Assembly: GCA_934133165.1 (NCBI GenBank)
Contig: CAKPAW010000012.1
Location: 1-20,120, forward strand
Origin: an uncultured Clostridia bacterium
Lineage (GTDB): Bacteria > Bacillota > Clostridia > TANB77 > CAG-508
Reading direction: 5' to 3'
Length of the DNA stretch: 20,120 nucleotides
Shown here: piece after piece, positions 6,693-14,858 of the stretch
How positions within the stretch are numbered: the stretch's first letter is position 1
Layout: the number at the start of each line of letters is the position of its first letter
Translations under genes and position numbers: made by a program
Notes under the pieces: model-generated
The model's input: the letters and a program-made list of their open reading frames with translations, nothing else
What the model was told of the DNA's origin: nothing
Database searches by the model: none

Positions 6693-8337
6693 AGTCGTAA
6701 TTGAAGATGCCTCCTCCTATGAATTCTCTTAATAAAGAATTTTTAGGAATGTCCTCTATATCTATTTGCTCAAAGTATTTTAAAAATTCAGTTAACCTTT
6801 TTGCTTCTGCGTATTCTTTCTCTTCTTTTCCTATTTGGCTAAATAGAGGCAATGCATATTTTTTCAATGCATTTATTTCATATATAAGTGATGTGTTAAA
6901 CATTACATCTGCATCTTCTTGGAATGGGAATATATATTTTTCTTCTCCTGCTGATATAGAATACCAAGAAGATAATGTTCTTAAGGCATCATATCCTCTA
7001 AATTGACTATCTCTAACTGTTCTTCTTATTATTCTTGTATCTGTTGTTGAAATTCTATTGTAATAATCTATATTTAATACTGTTAAAGCACTAATATATA
7101 TTTTGAATTTTTGTTTTTTATCTATTGCTGGTGTTAGTTCATCATTTAAGCAGTGTATTCCCTCCATTATAAGTACTTCGTCTTCTTCTAGTTTCATTGT
7201 TTTTCCTGTATAATATTTTGTTCCTTTTTTAAAGTCAAATGTTGGAACTTCTATTTCTTCACCATTTAATAGTTTTACTAAATGTTCATTTAATAATTTT
7301 AAATCTACCGCTTCTAATGCTTCAAAATTATAGTTTCCAAATTCATCTATTGGTGTTGCTTCACGTTCTACAAAATAATTGTCTACAGATATTGTTTTTG
7401 GTTTTAGTCCATTTAGTTTTAGTTGTATTCCTAACCTTTTAGCAAATGTTGTTTTTCCTGAAGAAGATGGGCCTGCTATTAGTATTACTCTTTTCTTTCT
7501 ATCTTCTATTATCTTGTCTGCTATATTCGCTATTTTTTTCTCATGCAATGCTTCTGAAAGTAAAATAATATCTTTTGCTTCCCCATTTCTAATTTTTTCA
7601 TTTAATTGACTCAATGTCGTAATTTCTAAAATTCTATATATATCGTCGTATTCCTCTAGTGTTGCTAAAAGTTTTTTACCCTCTTGATATGGTTTTATTT
7701 CATTTGGCTTGTTTTTACTTGGATAACGAATTAAAAATCCGTCATGATATTTCATAATATCGAACAAATTTATATATCCCGTAGAGATTGGCATAACTCC
7801 ATAAAAATAATTGTAATATTCTTCACAAAAATATAATGATACTTCTTTTTTATCTTTATTTTCTAATTGTATTTCTCCTATTTCTGTGTTTTCCTTTTTT
7901 ATAAACTTACTAGCCTCTTCTTTGGACATTTGTACCTTTTTTATAGGTAAATTTTTGTTTATTATTTCTAGCATTTTAGTTTTTACTTTTTTTATCATTT
8001 CTTCAGTAATAATTACATCTTGTTCTGTTTCACAATACATACTGCTTGATAATTGAAAATTTACTGTTAATTTTGTTTGTGGATATAACTCCTCAAAAGC
8101 CATTGCCATAATAAATAAAAGTCCTCTTGTATATGTGCGTGCTCCGTCTCTTGTAGATGTATTTAGCAATTCAATTTCATCATTTTCTTTTAACACATAA
8201 TTTAATGGCTTTACTTCATTATTAACCATACATGCTATGATATTTTCTTTTTCTTCTATAGCCTCTTTAAAAGCTTCTATAACTGTTGCATTCTCGTTTT
8301 CTATTTCAATTTCTATATTTTTATAAGTAACTTTCAT
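6691..8337 (-). CDS. nucleoside (uridine) kinase with N-terminal TGS-like domain
   Basis: A cytosolic protein of 548 residues. The first 60 residues form a ubiquitin-like TGS-type domain, and the following segment (to about 240) resembles the N-terminal region of threonyl-tRNA synthetase. The C-terminal half is a P-loop kinase of the uridine kinase/phosphoribulokinase superfamily. It has Walker A GPSSSGKTT at 289-297, then SVDNYF, DFDFKKG-like and LIMEGIHCLND motifs, and RRTVRDSQFRG as the likely lid and phosphate-binding region. Fusions of this type are frequent in Firmicutes and are annotated as uridine kinase-like; the true substrate and the role of the TGS part are uncertain. The start is the ATG at 8337 with AAAGAGG about 9 bases upstream. 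It is divergent from the gerA operon. Confidence 0.88.
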   Translation of the reverse strand: MKVTYKNIEIEIENENATVIEAFKEAIEEKENIIACMVNNEVKPLNYVLKENDEIELLNTSTRDGARTYTRGLLFIMAMAFEELYPQTKLTVNFQLSSSMYCETEQDVIITEEMIKKVKTKMLEIINKNLPIKKVQMSKEEASKFIKKENTEIGEIQLENKDKKEVSLYFCEEYYNYFYGVMPISTGYINLFDIMKYHDGFLIRYPSKNKPNEIKPYQEGKKLLATLEEYDDIYRILEITTLSQLNEKIRNGEAKDIILLSEALHEKKIANIADKIIEDRKKRVILIAGPSSSGKTTFAKRLGIQLKLNGLKPKTISVDNYFVEREATPIDEFGNYNFEALEAVDLKLLNEHLVKLLNGEEIEVPTFDFKKGTKYYTGKTMKLEEDEVLIMEGIHCLNDELTPAIDKKQKFKIYISALTVLNIDYYNRISTTDTRIIRRTVRDSQFRGYDALRTLSSWYSISAGEEKYIFPFQEDADVMFNTSLIYEINALKKYALPLFSQIGKEEKEYAEAKRLTEFLKYFEQIDIEDIPKNSLLREFIGGGIFNYD

Positions 8338-8373
8338 ATTAAAAACCTCTTTCTTTTGTTCGAATTCTTATTT

Positions 8374-8402
8374 ATTATATTCTACTTTTATATTAATGTC
8401 AA
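8374..8402 (-). promoter_or_regulatory. consensus sigma-A promoter of the kinase gene
   Basis: On the minus strand a perfect TTGACA (8402-8397) and a perfect TATAAT (8379-8374) are separated by 17 bases. The leader to the start codon at 8337 is about 30 bases. Confidence 0.8.
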
Positions 8403-8410
8403 AATTTATT

Positions 8411-8439
8411 GCATATTTTTACTCATTTTGGAAATTCTA
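8411..8439 (+). promoter_or_regulatory. candidate sigma-G (forespore) promoter of the ger operon
   Basis: GCATA (8411-8415) followed after 17 bases by AATTCTA (8433-8439) matches the known sigma-G pattern (GHATR, 17-18 bases, CATWMTA) at all but one position. Ger receptor operons are typically forespore-expressed under sigma-G. No good sigma-A pair is seen in the same place. This is a pattern match in AT-rich DNA, so it remains moderate. Confidence 0.5.
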
Positions 8440-8473
8440 TTTATAAGATAATTTAAAAGATTTGAGGCAAAAA

Positions 8474-10162
8474 ATGGATTTTAAAAAAATAATTAAGAAT
8501 TTTATATGGAAACCTGATACTGAATATCAATTTTCAATTCCTGATAGTAATGAAAAAAAAGATAATTATATATCTAGTGAAGATTTAAACTTACCAAAAA
8601 ATATTTTTACAGATATTTCTACAAATATTGAATTTGTAAAGACTAAATATAATTCAATGATAAATAGTGACATTATATTAAGAGAGTTTGTAATAAATGT
8701 TAGAAATGCTCAATACAAAGCTTTTCTTTTATTTATTGATGGATTAGTAGATTCTAATTTAATTAATAATTATATTTTAAAGCCTTTAATGCTAAAAAAT
8801 AAAGCTAATTCTTTTATTGATAGCAAAGATATAATTGCAAAACCAATTATAAATAACAATATTAAAATAAAGAAAGTAAAAAAAATTAATATAGCAGATT
8901 ATATTTCTAATAGTTTGCTTCCTCAAAATAGTGTAAAAAAAGAACAAAGCTTTGATAATCTTTTTTCTGGTGTAAATTCTGGAAATTGTGTATTATTTAT
9001 AGATACTTTAAATTTTGCTTTTGATATTGAAGTAAAAGGTTTTAAACAAAGAAGTATTGGCTCTCCAAACACAGAAACTATTATAAAAGGTCCTCAAGAA
9101 GCTTTTGTTGAGAACCTTAGAACTAATACTTCTTTGCTTAGAAGAATCGTTAATAGTGAAGATTTAGTTATTGAAAATATAAGTATTGGAAGTGTTACCA
9201 AAACTAAATGTGCAGTATGTTATATGCAAAATATAACAAATGATGATTTAGTAGCAGAAGTAAAATATCGATTAAATAATTTAAAAATAGATTCTATATT
9301 ATCTTCTGGTCAATTAGAACAATTACTGGTTAATAATAAAGCTAATATGGGAATCCCTGAAACTTTATCTACCGAAAGACCTGATAAAACCTCTAAATAT
9401 TTATTACAAGGTCATGTAATTGTAATAGTTAATGGTTCTCCTTTTGCTCTTATAATGCCCATTTGTTTGATTGATTTTATGTCTTCTCCAGAAGATACTA
9501 ATTTAAGACCATACTTAGCAAACTTTTTGAAAGTTATACGAATTTTATGTGCTATTTTTACTTTATTGCTACCAAGCACATATGTGGCTGTTACTAGTTT
9601 TCATCAAGAGATTCTTCCTACAGAATTATTAAATTCAATTTTATCTTCAAGAGAAAGTGTTCCCTTTCCTGTTATTTTTGAAATATTAATTATGGAAGTT
9701 TCTTTTGAATTAATTAGAGAAGCAGGTTTAAGGGTTCCCTCACCTATTGGTTCTACTATTGGTATAGTTGGAGCTCTAGTTTTAGGTCAAGCTGCTGTAA
9801 GTGCTAATATTGTAAGTCCTATTTTAATTATTATAGTTGCATTAACTGCTATTTCATCTTTTGCAATTCCAGACTTTTTATTTGGATTTCATTTAAGAGT
9901 ATTCCGTTTTCTTTTCATTCTTCTAGGCTATATGGCTGGATTTTTAGGAATTGCTGTTGGGCTATTTGTCTACACTTCTGTTTTGTGTAATATAAAATCA
10001 TTTGGTGTTTCTTTTACCTCTCCTTTTGCCCCTGCAGTAAATTCTAAAGGTAATAGTTATTTTATTCCTCCAATTTGGAAGCAAGAATATAGAGCAACAT
10101 ATTTAGACCCTAAAAAAGAAAAATCACAAGAAAAAATAAGTATGAAATGGAAATTTAAATAA
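8474..10162 (+). CDS. gerA: spore germination protein, GerA (A-subunit) family
   Basis: A-subunit of a nutrient germinant receptor, predicted in the spore inner membrane; 562 residues. The first 300 or so residues are soluble and carry the family core (SGNCVLFIDTLNFAFDIEVK, then RSIGSPNTETIIKGPQEAF and SLLRRIV). The rest is a membrane domain of several helices with PSTYVAVTSFHQEILPTELL, REAGLRVPSPIGSTIGIVGALVLGQAAV and a GYMAGFLGIAVGLF helix. The ATG at 8474 is chosen because GAGG lies 6 bases upstream; a TTG at 8462 in the same frame has no such site. It is followed by gerB after 14 bases. Its C-terminal tail is Lys-rich (PKKEKSQEKISMKWKFK). Confidence 0.92.
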   Translation: MDFKKIIKNFIWKPDTEYQFSIPDSNEKKDNYISSEDLNLPKNIFTDISTNIEFVKTKYNSMINSDIILREFVINVRNAQYKAFLLFIDGLVDSNLINNYILKPLMLKNKANSFIDSKDIIAKPIINNNIKIKKVKKINIADYISNSLLPQNSVKKEQSFDNLFSGVNSGNCVLFIDTLNFAFDIEVKGFKQRSIGSPNTETIIKGPQEAFVENLRTNTSLLRRIVNSEDLVIENISIGSVTKTKCAVCYMQNITNDDLVAEVKYRLNNLKIDSILSSGQLEQLLVNNKANMGIPETLSTERPDKTSKYLLQGHVIVIVNGSPFALIMPICLIDFMSSPEDTNLRPYLANFLKVIRILCAIFTLLLPSTYVAVTSFHQEILPTELLNSILSSRESVPFPVIFEILIMEVSFELIREAGLRVPSPIGSTIGIVGALVLGQAAVSANIVSPILIIIVALTAISSFAIPDFLFGFHLRVFRFLFILLGYMAGFLGIAVGLFVYTSVLCNIKSFGVSFTSPFAPAVNSKGNSYFIPPIWKQEYRATYLDPKKEKSQEKISMKWKFK

Positions 10163-10176
10163 GAAAGGATTTTTTT

Positions 10177-11277
10177 ATGAATCATTCGAAAATAGGCACA
10201 TTTGAAGCTATAACTCTTATACTTTCATTAATTATTGCTCATACAGTCTTATCTTTACCAAAAGATTTATTAGATTCAACTAATAGTGCTACTTTTATTA
10301 ATTTAATTTATGTTAGTTTTCTAGCAATTATTTTTATTATTATAGTATGTAAATTACTTAAAAATTTTCCTGGAATGGATATTGTAGATATTTCAGAATT
10401 TCTTGGTGGTAAGGTCCTAAAATGTATTATTGGAACTATTTTTACAACATATTTTCTTTTAAGCTCTAGTATATTTTTAAGAAATTTCTGTGAATATTTA
10501 AGAATTATATATTATCCCTCTACAAATGTAATATTTCTTATTTCAATTTTTATAATTGCTATATGTATTGTAAATAGTTTAGAATTTAATGCTATTTTTA
10601 AAGCTAGTTCAATTATTACTCCTTTTGCATTAATTAGCATAATTTTTTTATTTTTTGCAAATATTAGGTACTTTTCACCAGAAAGAATATTTCCAATTTT
10701 AGGAAATAGTTTTTCTAATACTTTTATTATGGGCATTGGTAATATTTATGCATTTAGTGGAACTGTTTGTATTTATTTTTTACCGCCTTTATTAAAAGAA
10801 CCTAAAAATTTTAAAAAAATAGCTGTTTCGTCTGTATTTATTTCTGGATGTTATATACTATTAGCTGTTTCTATAGTAATCTTTATGTTTCCTTTCTTTG
10901 CAAAAGTTGATAAAGTAATTCCACTATATGCTGCTGCAAGATATGCTGAATTTGGAAGTTTTTTTCAAAGATTAGAAGTCGTTTTTTTATTAATTTGGAT
11001 TGTAGCATTTTGTTGTTATTTAGGCATATTAAACATATTTTCAATCCACATTTTTAGAAGAATAACAAAAATAAATTATATAAAGCCTATAGTAATACCT
11101 TTTGGTCTTGTAATGTTAGGAATTTCACTACTTCCAACAGATCATACAGTTACTAAATTTTTCGAATCTGTAATTTATCGTTTTATGGTGCTTGGTATAA
11201 CTTATATTTTAAGTTTTTGCATTTTATTATTTGCAAATTATAAAAAGAAAAAGCAGGTGGTAAAAAGAAATGAATAA
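10177..11277 (+). CDS. gerB: spore germination protein, GerB family (APC-type transporter-like)
   Basis: B-subunit of the receptor; 366 residues, strongly hydrophobic, with about ten membrane helices. It belongs to the amino acid-polyamine-organocation superfamily branch of spore germination proteins. The N-terminus (IGTFEAITLILSLIIAHTVLSLPK) and a YYPSTNVIFLISIF region near 110 are typical. It is thought to bind the germinant or to help conduct ions or small molecules. AAGAAAGGA lies about 9 bases before the ATG. Its end overlaps the start of gerC by 8 bases, indicating tight coupling. Confidence 0.9.
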   Translation: MNHSKIGTFEAITLILSLIIAHTVLSLPKDLLDSTNSATFINLIYVSFLAIIFIIIVCKLLKNFPGMDIVDISEFLGGKVLKCIIGTIFTTYFLLSSSIFLRNFCEYLRIIYYPSTNVIFLISIFIIAICIVNSLEFNAIFKASSIITPFALISIIFLFFANIRYFSPERIFPILGNSFSNTFIMGIGNIYAFSGTVCIYFLPPLLKEPKNFKKIAVSSVFISGCYILLAVSIVIFMFPFFAKVDKVIPLYAAARYAEFGSFFQRLEVVFLLIWIVAFCCYLGILNIFSIHIFRRITKINYIKPIVIPFGLVMLGISLLPTDHTVTKFFESVIYRFMVLGITYILSFCILLFANYKKKKQVVKRNE

Positions 11278-12511
11278 ATTTTTAAAAAATACTTCTATAG
11301 TAATTATGTGCGTTGTCCTATTACTTGGTTTTAATGCATCATATACATCTTTAAATATAGATAACTTAGCTTACGTTGTTGCTATAGGTATTGATGTAGG
11401 TAAAAATGATGTTTATAAAGTTAGCTTTCAATTTATTCCTAGAAGTAGTGAAGAAAAATCTGAATCTTCTACTTCTTCAAATGGAGGAAAAACTGTTATA
11501 AATACTGTTGAAGCACCTTCCTTAAATACTGCTATTAATTTAACAAATAGTTATTTAGCTAGAAAAATAAATTTGTCACATTGTAAGGTTATAATTTTTT
11601 CTGAACAAGTTGCAGCATATGGAATATCTAAAGAAATATATTCTTTAATAAATAATTCACAAGCAAGACCTTCTGCAAATATAATTATTTGTAAAAACTC
11701 AGCCGAAAGATATATTAAAGATACAAATCCTATTTTAGAAAATCTAATTACAAAATATTATGAATTATTTCCTAATTCTGGCAAATATACAGGTTATATT
11801 TATAATGCTACATTAGGCGACTTTTTTAATCAATTAGTAAGTAATACTTGTGAACCATTTGCAATTCTTGGAGGAATAAATTCAAATATGTATAGCAACA
11901 ATAATGGGATTAGTTACAGTAATAATACAGGAAATATGAAATCTACAGAAACTTCATTTTCTGGATTAAGAGGATCTGAGAATATAGGAGTTGCAGTATT
12001 TAAAAATGATAAATTAGTAGGTGAATTAAATGCTACAGAAACATTATGTCTTTCAATTATAAAAGGTGAAGTATCAAGCTTTTTAATTCATGTACCAAAC
12101 CCTAAAGATAGTGAAAAAGAAATAGATTTAATAATTTACCCTTCTGACAAAAGAAATGTTACAGTTGATATAGTAAACGGTTCACCTTATATAACCTTTA
12201 GTGAAAAATTTGTAGGAAAAATATATTCAGCTTCAAAAGATAAAGAATATCTAAATGCAGAAGAAATAAAAAATTTGTCTGATTTATCTAACGAATATTT
12301 AGAAAATATATTAAAAAATTATCTTTATAAAACATCTGCAACATATGGATCTGATATAAATGACTTTGGAAGATATGCTTTATCTAAATTTCTTACAATT
12401 GACCAATTTAATGAATATGATTGGAAAAACAATTACAAAAACTCTACTTTTAAAGTTTCTGTAGACACACAAGTTCAAACAGGTTTCTTAATCACAGAAA
12501 TAAAAGAATAA
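11270..12511 (+). CDS. gerC: spore germination protein, GerC family, lacking a usual lipobox
   Basis: C-subunit of the receptor; 413 residues. A hydrophobic N-terminal helix (about 8-21) precedes the GerC start NLAYVVAIGIDVGKNDVYKVSFQF. The central part (ARKINLSHCKVIIFSEQVAAYGI, ...RPSANIIICKNSAE) and the C-terminal domain match the family. Ger C-subunits are normally lipoproteins with a Cys after LxG. Here the site reads LLLGFNASYTS, and the only nearby Cys (IMC, residue 14) lies inside the hydrophobic core in a poor context. The protein may therefore be held by an uncleaved anchor. AGGTGG precedes the start, which overlaps gerB. Confidence 0.88.
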   Translation: MNKFLKNTSIVIMCVVLLLGFNASYTSLNIDNLAYVVAIGIDVGKNDVYKVSFQFIPRSSEEKSESSTSSNGGKTVINTVEAPSLNTAINLTNSYLARKINLSHCKVIIFSEQVAAYGISKEIYSLINNSQARPSANIIICKNSAERYIKDTNPILENLITKYYELFPNSGKYTGYIYNATLGDFFNQLVSNTCEPFAILGGINSNMYSNNNGISYSNNTGNMKSTETSFSGLRGSENIGVAVFKNDKLVGELNATETLCLSIIKGEVSSFLIHVPNPKDSEKEIDLIIYPSDKRNVTVDIVNGSPYITFSEKFVGKIYSASKDKEYLNAEEIKNLSDLSNEYLENILKNYLYKTSATYGSDINDFGRYALSKFLTIDQFNEYDWKNNYKNSTFKVSVDTQVQTGFLITEIKE

Positions 12512-12519
12512 AAAATAGA

Positions 12520-12548
12520 AAATTATTAAATTATTAAATTATTAAATT
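12520..12548. repeat. short tandem repeat, 8-bp unit
   Basis: AAATTATT occurs three times in a row (12520-12543) and begins a fourth time. It lies in the 58-bp gap between gerC and the next small gene. It may be a slippage-prone spacer; no regulatory role is evident. Confidence 0.7.
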
Positions 12549-12569
12549 TTAATAGAAAGGTTGGAAAAT

Positions 12570-12752
12570 ATGATTCATCCTATAACTTACCATGTACTAT
12601 TTTCAATATTTACAATATATGTTTTAGTAAATTCATGTTCTTATGGAATTCATGAAATAAAAAATGAAAAAAACAAAAGTGGCGGAATTGCAGTAATTTC
12701 ATTTACTATTTTTAGTGTAATATTTAGTAACATTATGGTTTGGTTAAACTAA
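12570..12752 (+). CDS. small two-helix membrane protein, candidate germinant-receptor D-subunit
   Basis: A protein of 60 residues with two predicted membrane helices (about 6-24 and 41-58) separated by a charged loop (HEIKNEKNKSGG). The ATG at 12570 has AGAAAGG 9 bases upstream, the same type of site as gerB; a TTG at 12561 would sit directly on that site. It lies 58 bases after gerC on the same strand, with no terminator between. Some Bacillus receptor operons carry a small two-helix D-subunit that modulates germination, and position, size and topology fit. I see no sequence motif that proves it. The next element begins three bases after the stop. Confidence 0.65.
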   Translation: MIHPITYHVLFSIFTIYVLVNSCSYGIHEIKNEKNKSGGIAVISFTIFSVIFSNIMVWLN

Positions 12753-12755
12753 GCT

Positions 12756-12937
12756 CCATTGGGGACGTTTCCTTTTGGTTAATCTGTCCCTTTTGGAGTG
12801 AATACTATTGATTATTAATATATTTAATTATTTTTTCATGCAACAAAACAAGAGTATATAATTAAATTATATATACTCTTGTATAGTTTTAATATACCAA
12901 AAGGGACAGATTAACCAAAAGGAAACGTCCCCAATGG
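12756..12937. mobile_element. family B MITE-like element with perfect 41-bp inverted termini
   Basis: Positions 12756-12796 and 12897-12937 are exact reverse complements over 41 bases and mismatch on both sides. Each terminus reads CCATTGGGGACGTTTCC, then TTTTGG, and ends with a TCTGTCCC and TTTTGG block. The interior is AT-rich and holds a 13-bp hairpin (12848-12860 with 12870-12882). There is no reading frame. The element fills the gap between two convergent stop codons: three bases after the small ger gene and none before the metK TAA. It shares GGGGACG with family A. Confidence 0.88.
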
Positions 12938-14050
12938 TTACCCAATAGCTATCACTTTTTCCCATGGCATTTCTTCTTTTCCGAAATGTCCATAGTTTGT
13001 TGTTTTTGTATATATTGGTTTCTTTAAGTCTAAATATTTTATTATTCCATTTGGTGTTAAATCAAATTTTTCTTCTATTATTTTTATTATATCTTCTTCT
13101 GGAATTTTATTTGTTCCGAATGTATTTACCCATATAGATATTGGTTTTTCCATTCCTATTGCATATGATACTTGTAGTTCACATTTTTTTGCATATCCAT
13201 TTGCTACAATATTTTTTGCAATATGACGAAGCATATAGCTTGCTGATCTATCTACTTTGCTAGCATCTTTTCCTGAAAATGCTCCTCCGCCATGACGGCT
13301 ATATCCCCCATAAGTATCTACTATAAGTTTTCTTCCCGTTAATCCTGTATCTCCTAAAGGTCCTCCTATAACAAATCTTCCTGTTGGATTTATATATATT
13401 TTTGTATTTTCATCCATCATTTCTTTTGGTACAACTACATTTATTACTTTTTCTATTAAATCTTTTTTTAACCTATCCATAGTTACTTCTTCTAAATGTT
13501 GTGTAGATATTAATATAGTATCTATTCTTTTTGGCACATCATCTTCGTATTCTATTGTTACTTGTGTTTTTCCATCTGGTCTTAAATACGTAATTTCATT
13601 TTCTTTTCTAACATCTGCTAATCTTTTTGCTAATTTATGTGCCATATCGATAGCATAAGGCATGTAGTTTTTAGTTTCACTGCTTGCATAACCAAACATA
13701 ATACCTTGGTCTCCTGCTCCTCCAACATCTACACCCATTGCTATGTCTGAACTTTGCTTTGTAATGTTTATATCTATTTTGCAAGTTCTGTAATCCATAT
13801 CTGTTTTTTCATTGTCATATCCTACCTGTTTTATTACATTTCTTACTAAATTTTCTATGTCTACCTCTCCATTTGAAGTAACTTGTCCAGCTACTGTAAT
13901 TTTATCTTTTGATGCAAATGTTTCTACAGCCACTCTTGAATTTTCGTCTTGTTTTAAGTATTCATCTAATATGCTATCTGAAATTAAATCACATAGTTTA
14001 TCTGGATGCCCTTCTGTTACACTTTCTGATGTAAAATAATATTTTTTCAT
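12938..14050 (-). CDS. metK: S-adenosylmethionine synthetase
   Basis: Makes S-adenosylmethionine from ATP and methionine in the cytosol; 370 residues. Motifs are clear: GHPDK at 14-18, the GAGDQG hexapeptide at 111-116, GRFVIGGPLGDTGLTGRK, and the phosphate loop GGGAFSGKD at 254-262. AGGAGG lies 8 bases before the ATG. It starts 12 bases after the second ABC permease, so it is probably the last gene of that operon. There is no room for a SAM riboswitch directly upstream. The C-terminus stops at PWEKVIAIG, several residues sooner after WEK than usual, and the TAA abuts a family B element. Confidence 0.97.
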   Translation of the reverse strand: MKKYYFTSESVTEGHPDKLCDLISDSILDEYLKQDENSRVAVETFASKDKITVAGQVTSNGEVDIENLVRNVIKQVGYDNEKTDMDYRTCKIDINITKQSSDIAMGVDVGGAGDQGIMFGYASSETKNYMPYAIDMAHKLAKRLADVRKENEITYLRPDGKTQVTIEYEDDVPKRIDTILISTQHLEEVTMDRLKKDLIEKVINVVVPKEMMDENTKIYINPTGRFVIGGPLGDTGLTGRKLIVDTYGGYSRHGGGAFSGKDASKVDRSASYMLRHIAKNIVANGYAKKCELQVSYAIGMEKPISIWVNTFGTNKIPEEDIIKIIEEKFDLTPNGIIKYLDLKKPIYTKTTNYGHFGKEEMPWEKVIAIG

Positions 14051-14062
14051 TTAATTTTCCTC

Positions 14063-14857
14063 CTAATTTCCTGTACTTCTATATTTATTAAGTGCTAAAT
14101 TCCACGCTTTAACTGCTATTACCCATAATATAATAGCAACAACTGGTGATAAGTATATCATATAATTATTAAAACCTAAATAGTTCATTGTTGGGTAATA
14201 TGCAACAAACGCAAATGGTAATATAAAAGTTATCAATATTTTTATAAATTTATTATATATGTCTATTGGGTATTGTGCAAATGTATATGTACGAAATGCT
14301 GACCATATTACTTCATTAGAACGATATGTCCAAAATGAAGATATACTAAATATAGTTAAAATTGCTCCTATTATTAACGCCCCTACTATACTGAAAAATA
14401 CAATTTTGAATATAAGCAAAAAAGTTATTGGTATTGCAAGTTGTACAAGCATTATTATTACTAAAGCAAGTCCTAAGCCAAAGTAACCTAAGGTAGTAAA
14501 CTCTTTTGAAGAACCTATTATAGAAATTAATGGATGTACTGGTCTTAATAAAATTTTATCAAATTCACCATTTTTTATATATTTAGGTCCAATATCATAT
14601 AAAGAATCAAAGCAAAAGTCTGCTATTCCAATTGACAATAAAGTTATACCATATAATAATAGTATTTGTTTAAAGCTCCATCCTGCTAAATTTTCTGTAT
14701 TTTGAAATACAATCCAAATAAAAATAATTTCTACTACCTGTGTTATAAGTTGTGATATTATTCCAACTATACAATCAAACCTGTATACAAGCATTTCTTT
14801 TAAAGACGCTTTTGCAAATGATAAGTATAATGATATATTGCTTAATATATTTGACAT
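14063..14857 (-). CDS. ABC-2 type transporter permease (second permease subunit)
   Basis: An integral membrane protein of about 264 residues with six predicted helices. It begins MSNILSNISLYLSFAKASLKEMLVYR and belongs to the paired ABC-2 permeases (PF06182 type). These work with a dedicated ATPase to export an unknown compound. It contains KYIKNGEFDKILLRPVHPL, a conserved cytoplasmic loop of the family. I place the start at the ATG at 14857: GGAGG lies 5 bases upstream and the ATG follows one base after the stop of the first permease. An ATG at 14869 is also in frame but has no clear ribosome site. Confidence 0.85.
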   Translation of the reverse strand: MSNILSNISLYLSFAKASLKEMLVYRFDCIVGIISQLITQVVEIIFIWIVFQNTENLAGWSFKQILLLYGITLLSIGIADFCFDSLYDIGPKYIKNGEFDKILLRPVHPLISIIGSSKEFTTLGYFGLGLALVIIMLVQLAIPITFLLIFKIVFFSIVGALIIGAILTIFSISSFWTYRSNEVIWSAFRTYTFAQYPIDIYNKFIKILITFILPFAFVAYYPTMNYLGFNNYMIYLSPVVAIILWVIAVKAWNLALNKYRSTGN

Positions 14858-14858
14858 T

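Noticed and set aside
12848..12882. Hairpin inside the family B element as a terminator for metK
   Set aside because: The 13-bp stem is strong but is not followed by a proper T tract on either strand, so I treat it as part of the element.
14050..14063. SAM riboswitch upstream of metK
   Set aside because: Only 12 bases separate metK from the upstream permease gene, so there is no room, and no riboswitch-like leader was seen before the ABC ATPase either.
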